Shown: positions 17,327 to 24,774 of the stretch, one piece after another
How the letters are laid out: each line of letters starts with the position of its first letter
Numbering within the stretch: the stretch's first letter is position 1
Origin: an uncultured Clostridium sp.
Lineage (GTDB): Bacteria; Bacillota; Clostridia; TANB77; CAG-508
Reading direction: 5' to 3'
Length of the DNA stretch: 47,266 bases
NCBI GenBank assembly: GCA_958413095.1
Contig: CATYUF010000006.1
Location: 1 to 47,266 of the forward strand
Notes under the pieces: generated by a model
What the model was told of the DNA's origin: nothing
What the model saw: the letters and a program-made list of their open reading frames with translations, nothing else
Databases searched by the model: none
Program-made: the position numbers and the translations under genes

Positions 17327-18212
17327 TTATTATCTCTCCTTCTCCAAAGATTATATTTCCAACCATATTTTCTTCATTTCTTAATGCTTGTTTCATTAAC
17401 ATTGTCCAGCTTTCTACCTCATTAATTTTACTCTCTAATATTTTTTTATTTTGAGGTGGTATTTTTTGCAATTCATCTTTCAAATAAGTATATTTTGAAG
17501 CATTATCAAGAAAATCTTTTATATTTACAAGTAAATGTTCTAATTTTGTATTACTATACACTTTATCTTGGTTTATTTCTTTATCTAATTTTATTCTACT
17601 TAAAGTGTTTTCTGCCTTTTCTGCTCTTTTTCTTAATGTTTCAAGTTCTTTTTCTAATGCTTGTTTTTCTAAAATTAGGTTTTTGGGAACCACTTCTTTA
17701 ATAACTTCTTTCTCAATTATTTCTTTTTCTGGTATCTGAATCTTTTCTATTTCGTTTTGTAAAGTTCTGATTTGGTTTTCTTTTTCTTTGATTGATTCTT
17801 GTAGTTCGTTTGAATATTCTTGCTCTATTTTTAATTGTTTTGTTATTTCTTTCTTTTCTTTTACTACTTGTTCTAATTCTCTTGTTGTCATATCTTCTAC
17901 ATTATTTTCTTGTATTAATTCTTGTCTATCTTCTTCATCAAGCCCTGCTAGAAGAAATAATTTTGTACTTCCTAAATGCGACAGCGATGTCGCATTTGAA
18001 AATTCTCTTCCTATTTGCATAAATCTTTGTGCTGACCTTTCTGTGAATTTAACTTTTTTCTTTAGCCAACTCTTAAATTCTCCATGCTCTAAATTCTCTT
18101 TAACTTCTATAAGCCTTTTACCTATTTCTATTATATTTTGTGCTGTTTGGTCTTTTAGTATAAGAATTTCTGCTGTTGTTTTTTCTATGTTGAACTCTGT
18201 TAGTTCTTTCAT
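17319..18212 (-). CDS. DUF3102 domain protein
   Basis: 297 residues. The N-terminal ~125 residues match DUF3102 (IIEIGKRLIEVKENLEHGEF, WLKKKVKFTERSAQRFMQIG), a domain common on Firmicutes mobile elements and resembling a nucleoid or ParB-like HTH. A long coiled coil (~110-215) and a short C-terminal helical tail follow. It overlaps ORF6C downstream and a small membrane gene upstream, so the three are translationally coupled. Function unknown; a DNA-binding accessory role is likely. Confidence 0.75.
   Translation of the reverse strand: MKELTEFNIEKTTAEILILKDQTAQNIIEIGKRLIEVKENLEHGEFKSWLKKKVKFTERSAQRFMQIGREFSNATSLSHLGSTKLFLLAGLDEEDRQELIQENNVEDMTTRELEQVVKEKKEITKQLKIEQEYSNELQESIKEKENQIRTLQNEIEKIQIPEKEIIEKEVIKEVVPKNLILEKQALEKELETLRKRAEKAENTLSRIKLDKEINQDKVYSNTKLEHLLVNIKDFLDNASKYTYLKDELQKIPPQNKKILESKINEVESWTMLMKQALRNEENMVGNIIFGEGEIINE
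17974..17997. repeat. 24-bp palindrome inside the DUF3102 gene
   Basis: AAATGCGACA-gcga-TGTCGCATTT: 10-bp perfect arms. The TGTCGCA core also occurs in the early promoter region at 41702-41708 and 42149-42155 and once at 20588 in reverse. Confidence 0.6.
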
Positions 18213-18315
18213 ATCTTCTACCTTCCTCTCTTCCTACTAAATAGGCTAATATTGTAACTATAACTAGTGGCAAGTACATACAAAAGAATACTCCCCATAT
18301 GTTTTCTATATACAT
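18118..18315 (-). CDS. Small membrane protein overlapping DUF3102 (65 aa)
   Basis: 65 residues; AAGGTG six bases before the ATG, overlapping the upstream gene by 10 bp. N-terminal transmembrane helix (VFFCMYLPLVIVTILAYLVG) followed by an Arg-rich tail encoded in the 95-bp overlap with DUF3102. The basic tail may be a by-product of the overlap. Coupled position supports expression; function unknown. Confidence 0.5.
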   Translation of the reverse strand: MYIENIWGVFFCMYLPLVIVTILAYLVGREEGRRYERTNRVQHRKNNSRNSYTKRPNSTKYNRNR

Positions 18316-18644
18316 TTAGGACACCTTCTTTCATTTAGTGCATTGTGTAATTCTTGATAATTTTCTTCATTATTTCTATTTTTCCAAAATAATTTACACC
18401 ACTTAATTTGTGCCCTATCAAATAAGTCTATTTTTGAACAAGCTTCTAATTCAAATTTAGTAAAAACTAAATTATCGTATGGCTTTCCTAAGATTTCATT
18501 CATACTCCATATCTCTTCTTGCTTATACATTCTCATAAAGTCCTTAACTCTTTTCTCATCTTTCATAATGTCTTCAATATAGTCTTCACTTATTCTTACA
18601 TTAATTTTCTTATAAATTTGTTTTATTTTTTCTTCTTCTTGCAT
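18306..18644 (-). CDS. Hypothetical protein (112 aa)
   Basis: 112 residues with AAGGAGGGG ribosome binding site, helical and charged, ending in a CPKC motif. First gene of the 112-aa/membrane/DUF3102/ORF6C operon. Its leader is opposite a predicted small RNA on the plus strand (18720-18794). No family recognised. Confidence 0.6.
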   Translation of the reverse strand: MQEEEKIKQIYKKINVRISEDYIEDIMKDEKRVKDFMRMYKQEEIWSMNEILGKPYDNLVFTKFELEACSKIDLFDRAQIKWCKLFWKNRNNEENYQELHNALNERRCPKCI

Positions 18645-18684
18645 AATAAAAAGAAACCCCTCCTTTAAAAATTTGTATTTTAAG

Positions 18685-18713
18685 TTGAGATTTCTCTAAA
18701 TCTATGATATAAT
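18685..18713 (+). promoter_or_regulatory. Promoter of predicted small RNA
   Basis: TTGAGA at 18685-18690, 17 nt, TATAAT at 18708-18713; the -10 lies inside the inverted repeat ATCTATGA..TCATAGAT (18700-18725). Confidence 0.6.
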
Positions 18714-18719
18714 ATTTCA

Positions 18720-18794
18720 TAGATAGAGTTAATCTCTATGGGATAGATATAATCTGTTTTGTTTACCAGACGCGTCAGATTGTATCTATTTTTT
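18720..18794 (+). ncRNA. Predicted ~75-nt phage small RNA, antisense to late strand
   Basis: Starts 7 bp after a good -10 box and ends in a strong terminator: 14-bp stem (18743-18756 with 18776-18789, one wobble) and TTTTTT. A first hairpin ATAGAG-ttaat-CTCTAT precedes it. The loop holds GACGCGTC, unusually GC-rich here. There is no ORF. It is complementary to the leader of the 112-aa gene and the end of the ribbon-helix-helix gene. Inferred from promoter plus terminator. Confidence 0.55.
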
Positions 18795-18959
18795 ATTGCC
18801 TAACAATAAATTTACTCCTCTTCTTATTGTATCAGCTTTTGTTATTTTATTTTTATTACTGTATTCTAATATTTTATCGTGAGTTTCTTTATCAAATCTC
18901 ACTTTTACATCAAATTCTTTAGGATTATTTATTTTAGGTCTTCCCATTCTAGGACTCAT
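18786..18959 (-). CDS. Ribbon-helix-helix DNA-binding protein (57 aa)
   Basis: 57 residues: basic N-terminus MGRPKINNPKEF, a beta strand (DVKVRFDK) and two helices (THDKILEYSNKNK, KADTIRRGVNLLL), the Arc/CopG layout. A consensus promoter with two TGAGTTCCA direct repeats lies just upstream, so it is probably autoregulatory. It heads the accessory operon. Confidence 0.75.
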   Translation of the reverse strand: MSPRMGRPKINNPKEFDVKVRFDKETHDKILEYSNKNKITKADTIRRGVNLLLGNKK

Positions 18960-18978
18960 ATATAATCACCTCTCTTTT

Positions 18979-19023
18979 TGAGTTCCATAATGTGATTATA
19001 TATTATGAGTTCCAAAAAGTCAA
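18979..19023 (-). promoter_or_regulatory. Promoter and operator of ribbon-helix-helix gene
   Basis: On the minus strand TTGACT (19023-19018), 17 nt, TATAAT (19000-18995). Direct repeats TGAGTTCCA at 18979-18987 and 19006-19014; one is in the spacer, one near the start site, and CATAAT/ATTATG forms an inverted repeat around the -10. Confidence 0.7.
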
Positions 19024-19051
19024 GAGGTAATTTAAAATTTTTTTCAAATAA

Positions 19052-19078
19052 AAAACACCTACATTTCTGTAAGTGTTT
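19052..19078 (-). terminator. Terminator after the 201-aa membrane protein gene
   Basis: On the minus strand AAAACACTTACA-gaaa-TGTAGGTGTTTT plus T's. Confidence 0.8.
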
Positions 19079-19084
19079 TATTTA

Positions 19085-19690
19085 TTAGTGCATTGAAACT
19101 TCAACTATGTTGAATTTTGCATTTTTCATCTTTTCTAAAATTTCACTTTGAACATATTCAAAAACTTTAAACTCTTGGCTTTGTCCTGCTGTTAAGTTAT
19201 TAGCATATATGTAATCTGTTGTTATTCTTGTACCATCTTGGCTTACTGCTTCTATTTGTATACTGAAAGATTTTGTTTCACTAGTTTTGTTTGTAACTTT
19301 TACTGGTAGTTTTGTTTCGTTTATACCATATTGTTTTTTTGTTACTTCAAAATTACCTAAAACAACATCTACACTTGTTCCTAAAACTTGTTCAGTATTT
19401 TTCCCTGTAGCAGTATCTAAATCTTTGCTTATATCATCTAGTGAATCTGATAAAGTTTTTTGTGCATTTAGTGTTATCATTACAGCTAATACTCCTAAAA
19501 CTATAGTTGCAATCATTTTTCCTTTTCCTGCTTTTTTTATGGATACAAGCCCAAAAATAACTGCTAATACTCCCATAATAAATGATAAATTGTTTATTAT
19601 AGGAACAAACGAAGTACATACTCCTATTATTCCTAATACTAATCCAGCAGTACATAAACTACTTTTTTCTGTTTGTTCATTATTTGCCAT
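19085..19690 (-). CDS. Membrane-anchored DUF4352/FxLYD-like protein (201 aa)
   Basis: 201 residues, AAAGGAGG ribosome binding site. Three hydrophobic segments in the first 80 residues (AGLVLGIIGVCTSFVPII, FIMGVLAVIFGLVSI, MIATIVLGVLAVMI) as in DUF4190-like small membrane proteins, then an extracellular immunoglobulin-like domain (~110-200, LPVKVTNKTSETKSFSIQIE). Has its own promoter-like sequence and terminator. A surface protein expressed from the prophage, perhaps altering the lysogen envelope (inference). Confidence 0.75.
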   Translation of the reverse strand: MANNEQTEKSSLCTAGLVLGIIGVCTSFVPIINNLSFIMGVLAVIFGLVSIKKAGKGKMIATIVLGVLAVMITLNAQKTLSDSLDDISKDLDTATGKNTEQVLGTSVDVVLGNFEVTKKQYGINETKLPVKVTNKTSETKSFSIQIEAVSQDGTRITTDYIYANNLTAGQSQEFKVFEYVQSEILEKMKNAKFNIVEVSMH

Positions 19691-19724
19691 CTTTTTTGTT
19701 CCTCCTTTTATTTTATTTAAAAGA

Positions 19725-19733
19725 AGTATAGCA
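19725..19733 (-). promoter_or_regulatory. Extended -10 promoter candidate
   Basis: TGCTATACT on the minus strand, about 35 bp before the membrane-protein start; no good -35. Nearby direct repeat TTCGACA occurs twice. Confidence 0.35.
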
Positions 19734-19772
19734 CTCTAAATCTTAAAAGTATGTCGAACTTTGTCGAAACCT

Positions 19773-20072
19773 CTATTTTTTTGAAAATATTTTTTCAAAC
19801 ATTTTCCTTAAAGGTACAATTTTAGCATTTTTATTCAAACTATCTGCTTGAATTAATTTGTCTGTTGTAGCATCATTTAATATTATTTTTTGTTTAAAGT
19901 CTTCTTGCATTTTTATTACATTGATTTCACAATATAAATATATTTCTTTATATCTTCCATTCCAAAATTCATTTGGTGTTAAATTAAAGTAATATGCCAA
20001 AGGCTCTAAACAAAGAATAATATCTCTTAGAGTTTTGGCATTTTGTATCTTTTTTATTATATCTTCTAGCCC
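19773..20072 (-). CDS. Tail assembly chaperone, -1 frameshift extension
   Basis: This frame is open from the end of the first chaperone and has no good ribosome binding site or ATG at its start. Just before the TAG stop of the first gene, AAG GGC TAG can be re-read -1 as GGG CTA, giving GYKG-LEDIIKKIQNAKTLRD and then LAYYFNLTPNEFWNGR to a stop at 19773. A two-frame G/GT arrangement is standard for tail chaperones of long-tailed phages and lies just before the tape-measure region. Confidence 0.7.
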   Translation of the reverse strand, partial: GLEDIIKKIQNAKTLRDIILCLEPLAYYFNLTPNEFWNGRYKEIYLYCEINVIKMQEDFKQKIILNDATTDKLIQADSLNKNAKIVPLRKMFEKIFSKK

Positions 20073-20518
20073 TTGTATCCTCTGAATACTTCCTCTTCTG
20101 CTATTTTGCTCATTGCTTTCTCTGCTGAACCCTTTATTAGTTCGTTCATATTCACTCCTGATAAAGGATTTGATAATTTCTCTTGTAATTGTTTTTTGCT
20201 CATTTTTGTTTTGAAAAAACCCTCTTCGTTTATTGCACCTGCCAATTCTTCAAAAATTTCTTGATATGTTTTCTTTTGCTCTGCTTTATATGCGTCTATA
20301 AAATCATACACTTCTTCACTACTTTTAAAAGATTTTAATCCTACTTCATCTTCTGCAAATACATAAATTATTTTTGATAATGCATCTATATCATTTTCGT
20401 TTACTGCTTTAAAATATAAATCTTCAAAATTTTTAGATTTTAAAATGTTTGATATGTTTACTATTTTTCTTGTTGTAAATATTAATTCTATTTTTTTATT
20501 TTTAGTTTCTAAGACCAT
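20066..20518 (-). CDS. Tail assembly chaperone (gpG-like)
   Basis: 150 residues from the ATG at 20518, preceded by GGAGGAATT. Helical, acidic protein (VLETKNKKIELIFTTRKIVN at the N-terminus; EVYDFIDAYKAEQKKTYQEI). Located directly after the major tail protein, as expected for the chaperone that loads tail protein on the tape measure. The C-terminus leads to a -1 frame extension. Confidence 0.75.
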   Translation of the reverse strand: MVLETKNKKIELIFTTRKIVNISNILKSKNFEDLYFKAVNENDIDALSKIIYVFAEDEVGLKSFKSSEEVYDFIDAYKAEQKKTYQEIFEELAGAINEEGFFKTKMSKKQLQEKLSNPLSGVNMNELIKGSAEKAMSKIAEEEVFRGYKG

Positions 20519-20542
20519 TTTAATTCCTCCGTAATATTGTTT

Positions 20543-20568
20543 AAAAGGGAACATTAATATGCTCCCTT
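20543..20568 (-). terminator. Terminator after major tail protein
   Basis: On the minus strand AAGGGAGCAT-atta-ATGTTCCCTT and TTTT. Partial termination here would give more tail-tube protein than chaperone mRNA. Confidence 0.75.
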
Positions 20569-20611
20569 TAGTGTCTTTTTGACTCGTCTTGTTGCGACAC
20601 TTTCAACAGGA

Positions 20612-21061
20612 CTATTCTGTGGGAAAACCTTCACTTTCTGATACTTCTGAATTTTTATATATAGTTAATTTATCTTTCAAAAATTCACCTGCTGATATTG
20701 TGTCCATTGTAAGTCTCATTTTTCCTTTTAAATATCTTACTAGTGCTTTTCCACTTTCAGGTGCAGTAGCTTGTGGTAATTCGAAAAACCAATAATAATC
20801 TTTATTTTTCTCTAATGCACTTAATTCTTTATGTTGTTTATGTGTATATAATACTGGTAATTCGATTGAACCTGCTTTTCTAATACCTGGTTGTGCTAAT
20901 TCGTATTCCAAGTCTAGAACTTGTGCTGTTATTTGTTCTGGTGCTTCTTCTAATGGCGGTATTTCCTCTGTAAACATTACTTGTTTTTTGTCAGTTCCTT
21001 TTTTGTCTGTTGCATAATATACTTTTGTTAAAGTTGATACATTTGGTGTTTCTTGTTCCAT
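20612..21061 (-). CDS. Major tail protein
   Basis: 149 residues, AGGAGGAATT ribosome binding site. Beta-rich sequence (VSTLTKVYYATDKKG, KGKMRLTMDTISAGEFL) typical of siphophage tail-tube proteins. Followed by a terminator and the tail chaperone genes, matching standard gene order. Confidence 0.8.
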   Translation of the reverse strand: MEQETPNVSTLTKVYYATDKKGTDKKQVMFTEEIPPLEEAPEQITAQVLDLEYELAQPGIRKAGSIELPVLYTHKQHKELSALEKNKDYYWFFELPQATAPESGKALVRYLKGKMRLTMDTISAGEFLKDKLTIYKNSEVSESEGFPTE

Positions 21062-21072
21062 TCCAATTCCTC

Positions 21073-21459
21073 CTATCTTATAACCTCAAAAGAGTTCGTT
21101 AGTCCATTCCAACGAACTTCATATGTTGTTATTATTCTATATTTTTGTATTATTCTATCAAATGTTATTGGACTTGTAGAAGTCCTAATTAAATTATATT
21201 CTCTTAATTTCTCATCAGTTTTAGTTGCCATTTCCATAGTTGCCCTTTGTGTCTTATTCCAACAAGAAATTGTAATTTGAAATTGTTTTGCTATCGGTAT
21301 TGCATTTCTAGTTTTTAATATTCTCTCTAGCGGTGTATTAATAGTCCTACAAGGAAATTTGCTTTCAGTTGTAGGATTTTCTAAGCTAGTTTCCTCTTCT
21401 AGTTCTTCTAATTTATCAGAAATTAAATCAGACAATTGTCTTGTTGTTAATTCTATCAT
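21073..21459 (-). CDS. Tail terminator/completion protein
   Basis: 128 residues from the second ATG (GGGAGG 7 nt upstream), sharing ATGA with the upstream stop. N-terminal helix (LSDLISDKLEELEEE), then beta strands with RNAIPIAKQFQITISCWNKT, as in minor tail/terminator proteins. Assigned mainly by position between gp10-like and major tail genes. Confidence 0.65.
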   Translation of the reverse strand: MIELTTRQLSDLISDKLEELEEETSLENPTTESKFPCRTINTPLERILKTRNAIPIAKQFQITISCWNKTQRATMEMATKTDEKLREYNLIRTSTSPITFDRIIQKYRIITTYEVRWNGLTNSFEVIR

Positions 21460-21980
21460 TTGCATACCTCCCTCAGCATTGTATATATTCCATCTTGAAC
21501 AGTATCTAAAGTATCTCCTCGCATTTCAAATTCTGCTTTTTGTAAAAATGGATTAGCTTCTACTCCATGTGCTAAATAAAAGTCTTGTCCTTGTATATTT
21601 ATAATAGGATAATGTAATGCTCTATCTACTTTACTTACTGGTATATACCATTCTTCATATCCACTTTCAATAAAATGTTTAGATGTACCAATATGAGGTA
21701 ATTCAGCATATCTTCCAGTTCCAAAATGTTCAAACCAACTATATGGAAATTTTTCTTGGTCGGTATATATTCGTCCTTTTATTTCCTTAGTATCTGCTTT
21801 TATCATTTCTACCAATATTCCGTCTGTTTTATTTCCTCTTCTTAGTCTTATAGCATAACTAGTTATATTTTTTAATGCTTCTTCTAAACTATTTTTTAAT
21901 GTGTTAGGTAATTGTTGACATATATTATTTATCTTTTTATCTAAATTATCTATACCTTTTACTTTTAGATTAATTTTCAT
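21456..21980 (-). CDS. HK97 gp10-like head-tail/tail component
   Basis: 174 residues, GGAG ribosome binding site, overlapping both neighbours. Starts with KGIDNLDKKINNI and a helical region AITSYAIRLRRG-like, with WFEHFGTGRYAEL and ANPFLQKAEFEMRG, all typical of HK97-gp10 family proteins that join head and tail. Confidence 0.8.
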   Translation of the reverse strand: MKINLKVKGIDNLDKKINNICQQLPNTLKNSLEEALKNITSYAIRLRRGNKTDGILVEMIKADTKEIKGRIYTDQEKFPYSWFEHFGTGRYAELPHIGTSKHFIESGYEEWYIPVSKVDRALHYPIINIQGQDFYLAHGVEANPFLQKAEFEMRGDTLDTVQDGIYTMLREVCK

Positions 21981-22302
21981 TGTTTTTCTCCAATTTATAT
22001 AAAGTAGTTCTTCCTATCTTTGGACAATCTGTTACTATGTAATCTGGTATAAAATCTTCAAGCTTTGATATATCTGTTAATGATATTCCATTTCCTTTTC
22101 TTATATCATATTCCATATCAGTTCTTGCATTTTCTATACTGTAATCTACTTCTCCTGTAGGTTTCCTATCTAATTCATTTACATCTTGCTGTAAATTTAA
22201 ATATGCTATTCCTTTATATTTCCATTTTTTTGTTTTTTCACTATGATTTTTTACTTCTTCATATTCTGAAATATATACTTTAATTAAATCTTTTAATAAC
22301 AT
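21970..22302 (-). CDS. Head-tail joining protein (stopper-like)
   Basis: 110 residues, AGGAGG ribosome binding site. Contains KYKGIAYLNLQQDVNELDRK and a C-terminal strand IVTDCPKIGRTTLYKL. Family assignment rests on position between the connector and gp10-like genes. Confidence 0.6.
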   Translation of the reverse strand: MLLKDLIKVYISEYEEVKNHSEKTKKWKYKGIAYLNLQQDVNELDRKPTGEVDYSIENARTDMEYDIRKGNGISLTDISKLEDFIPDYIVTDCPKIGRTTLYKLEKNNEN

Positions 22303-22607
22303 TATTTAATCCTCCTTAGTCCCGATTTAATAATATTATTTCTTAATGTATCTATAATATTTTCAAAAGAACTTGACATACTTCCTTCTGTTCGAGAAGT
22401 TAGCCCTTCTGTTCCTCTAGCCAAATATTCAGATTTTACTGCTCTTTTTATATATGGAAATAACTTTTCTTCTTTTTGTTTATTAGAAATATCAGAGGCA
22501 ATAGAAGTAACTTCTACTAATATCTCTTCTAAAACCTCTTTATCCTGTTCTCTGTAATTAGCTCCTAAATCAGCTATGATTTTGTCTGTATTTTTAGTAT
22601 CTGCCAT
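22302..22607 (-). CDS. Head-tail connector (adaptor) protein
   Basis: 101 residues, AAGGAGG ribosome binding site. All-helical (DKEVLEEILVEVTSIASDI, LFPYIKRAVKSEYLARG), with the ARGTEGLTSRTEGSMS stretch common in Firmicutes phage connector proteins (gp6/gp15-like). Sits between the capsid-proximal small gene and the stopper. Confidence 0.7.
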   Translation of the reverse strand: MADTKNTDKIIADLGANYREQDKEVLEEILVEVTSIASDISNKQKEEKLFPYIKRAVKSEYLARGTEGLTSRTEGSMSSSFENIIDTLRNNIIKSGLRRIK

Positions 22608-22623
22608 TCTATTGCCTCCTTAA

Positions 22624-22920
22624 TTATTCTTGTGGTAATAAAGCTAATAATTCTTCTTTTTTTGCTTTGTCATCAAATTCAATGTTTAATTGCTTTAATT
22701 TATCTTTTATTTCTGCTACTGTTGGTTCCTTTAAAGCTTTTTTCTTTAGCTCTTCTAATTCCTTTTTTATTTTTTCATATTCTTCATATGGTACAGTCTT
22801 ATTTTTTGCACATTCAATTAATTTTCCTTCATCATCGTAAATGTCATAACCATCTTTTACATATCTATCTTTAGTTATTTTATCTACTTCATAGACTTTA
22901 TTATCTTTTTTTGCTTTCAT
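22624..22920 (-). CDS. Small protein with HeH/SAP-like C-terminus (98 aa)
   Basis: 98 residues from the ATG at 22920 (AGGAGG upstream; an earlier in-frame ATG lacks a site). The last ~35 residues (TVAEIKDKLKQLNIEFDDKA) form the LEM/SAP-type helix-extension-helix seen in capsid-adjacent phage proteins. Possibly a capsid-DNA or decoration protein. Confidence 0.65.
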   Translation of the reverse strand: MKAKKDNKVYEVDKITKDRYVKDGYDIYDDEGKLIECAKNKTVPYEEYEKIKKELEELKKKALKEPTVAEIKDKLKQLNIEFDDKAKKEELLALLPQE

Positions 22921-22957
22921 TTGAACTCCTCCTCTAATAAATAAATTAAGGAGACTA

Positions 22958-23854
22958 TTAAGCCTCCACATTAAATGCTATTCCACAGGCTTTATTCTCT
23001 ATTAAAAAGCTATCCCAGAATTTTCTGTTTTGATATAAATACTTATCAGCTGTTCTTGAATCATGTCCTGGTGTGAATGCTTTTATGTATGAATATTTTT
23101 GTCTTGATACCTGACAAGATGGATGGCATAGCATAATATTAATTTGTTTTGCTTCTCCATCTGCTACACAACCATTTGTAAAATTGTATTTTGTCTTAAA
23201 TCTAGCACTTGGAACTTTTATTATTTTTACATCTTCGATTGAATGTATTCTTCTATCAATATTATTTCCTTTTGAAACATCTAATGTTCTTTGAATAGCA
23301 TCTGCCTTTTTTAATAATTTATATGTATCAGATGTTATTCTCATTTCTCTTCCTTCTTCTGGAACTCCTAAATCATCCATTTTAGCCATTTGGTCATCAA
23401 ACCAATCTAATATATTTGTGGCTGATAATACTGTTGTATCTACAACTGCTCCATTTGATTTGTTTTTATCCGCTTCTGAATATAATTTAGAATATACATA
23501 TGAATCTGTTTCAGGGATTACCTGTTCATTTTCAAATGTATTTGTTATATTTGCCATTTCCAATGTTAAATTTGTTTCATCAATATCCATTGGATCTATG
23601 AACAATTCTATATCTCTGTCATGCTCTAATTTTTTTGGTTCCCATTCGTTTGCAATTGTTCCTGTATTAAATCCTAATGCGTTTCTATTATGGTCTTTGT
23701 AACCACTTACTGTTATTTTAGGTAATTTTATTGTTTGTGCATTTATAAATTTAACCATAGGATTAGATGCGAACAAACTGTTACAAGTTAATTCTCTTGC
23801 ATATTTTTGTTGTAATTCTCTTTCAAATTTTTCTGCGTAATTATATACTGCCAT
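22958..23854 (-). CDS. Major capsid protein
   Basis: 298 residues, GAAGGAATGG ribosome binding site. Starts AVYNYAEKFERELQQKYARE and contains KLPKITVSGYKDHNRN and FIDPMDIDETNLTLEMANIT, features of the coat protein family of Clostridial siphophages that pairs with a DUF4355-like scaffold. Located directly downstream of the scaffold gene. Confidence 0.9.
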   Translation of the reverse strand: MAVYNYAEKFERELQQKYARELTCNSLFASNPMVKFINAQTIKLPKITVSGYKDHNRNALGFNTGTIANEWEPKKLEHDRDIELFIDPMDIDETNLTLEMANITNTFENEQVIPETDSYVYSKLYSEADKNKSNGAVVDTTVLSATNILDWFDDQMAKMDDLGVPEEGREMRITSDTYKLLKKADAIQRTLDVSKGNNIDRRIHSIEDVKIIKVPSARFKTKYNFTNGCVADGEAKQINIMLCHPSCQVSRQKYSYIKAFTPGHDSRTADKYLYQNRKFWDSFLIENKACGIAFNVEA

Positions 23855-23882
23855 TTTCCATTCCTTCTTTCTTTATTAAATT

Positions 23883-24452
23883 TTAATTTCCAAATATTTG
23901 AGATAATTGCGTGTCAACATTTTTGTTATTATCTGGATTTGGATTATATGGTGGTTTTTCTTTTGACCACTCATTTACTGCCTTTTCCACTATTCTGTCT
24001 TGAATAGTCTTTAAAGTTTTCGTTTTTTCTTGCAATTCTTCTGCTGTCATATCTTCAAACTTAAATAGATTTAAAAATTCTGGGTCAAATGATGTTTCTG
24101 GATTTGTTGCAATTTTTATTCCTTCATCTTTTAAATCTCTAGCATTTAGCTTTTTCTGAATATCTTCATAATCTTTTTGTTGTTTTTTTAACTGATATTG
24201 AAGTTTTTGAGTCTCGTTCATTTGAGCTAATTTTTCTGCTTCTGTAATTTTTTCACTATTTTCAAGTTCCCATTGTTTTCTTGCATTTTCTATTGCTGTT
24301 TTGTTTGAAGCTGTCATTCTACTGTCTAAAAATGATTGAAGTTTCTTATCAGTTTTTATTAATTCCTCATAATTCACTTCTGTTTGTTCTGCTCCCTTTT
24401 GGTTCTCTGCCCCTAAGTTAGCATTGTCTGAATTTTGATTTTCTTGTTCCAT
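23883..24452 (-). CDS. Capsid scaffold protein (DUF4355-like)
   Basis: 189 residues, GAGGAGG ribosome binding site. Acidic/Gln-rich N-terminus, a central coiled coil (EAEKLAQMNETQKLQYQLKK) and a short C-terminal motif, the standard layout of Firmicutes phage scaffolds. Upstream of the capsid gene. Confidence 0.85.
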   Translation of the reverse strand: MEQENQNSDNANLGAENQKGAEQTEVNYEELIKTDKKLQSFLDSRMTASNKTAIENARKQWELENSEKITEAEKLAQMNETQKLQYQLKKQQKDYEDIQKKLNARDLKDEGIKIATNPETSFDPEFLNLFKFEDMTAEELQEKTKTLKTIQDRIVEKAVNEWSKEKPPYNPNPDNNKNVDTQLSQIFGN

Positions 24453-24545
24453 AATTCCTCCTCGCCCTTTTAGTTCTCTGCCTAAAATTGCTTCTTAAAA
24501 TATTTTGTTTATTTTATTAAGCCTAACTACAAGAAAAACGGCATT

Positions 24546-24568
24546 AAAAAAAGACACATATTTGTGCC
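24546..24568 (-). terminator. Terminator before the scaffold-capsid genes
   Basis: On the minus strand GGCACA-aata-TGTGTC (one G-U) followed by TTTTTTT. Confidence 0.6.
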
Positions 24569-24600
24569 TTAATTTATAATTATAAAATTTTAATAACTAA

Positions 24601-24774
24601 TTAAAATATTGTTTTCTTTAGCTTATTCTTTTTTATACTGTCTTGTTCTTCCTTTAGTAATTGTTCATATTCTTTTCTTATGTCTTTCGGTGTATCTGGT
24701 TTTAGTTTTCTTCTATTCCCATACTCATCTTCATCGTTAGATAGCCATATTAACCATCTAGGATTAAATACCAT
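24601..24774 (-). CDS. Small conserved head-region protein (57 aa)
   Basis: 57 residues; its ATG directly follows the stop of the MuF-toxin gene (TAAATG). Starts MVFNPRWLIWLSNDEDEYG, with a charged helical C-terminus. Similar small genes lie downstream of minor head proteins in Clostridial phages. It could be imagined as immunity protein to the upstream peptidase, but nothing in the sequence supports that. Confidence 0.6.
   Translation of the reverse strand: MVFNPRWLIWLSNDEDEYGNRRKLKPDTPKDIRKEYEQLLKEEQDSIKKNKLKKTIF

Noticed and set aside
18720..18794. Small plus-strand peptide encoded by the small RNA
   Set aside because: No start codon with a ribosome binding site and reading frame inside the hairpins.
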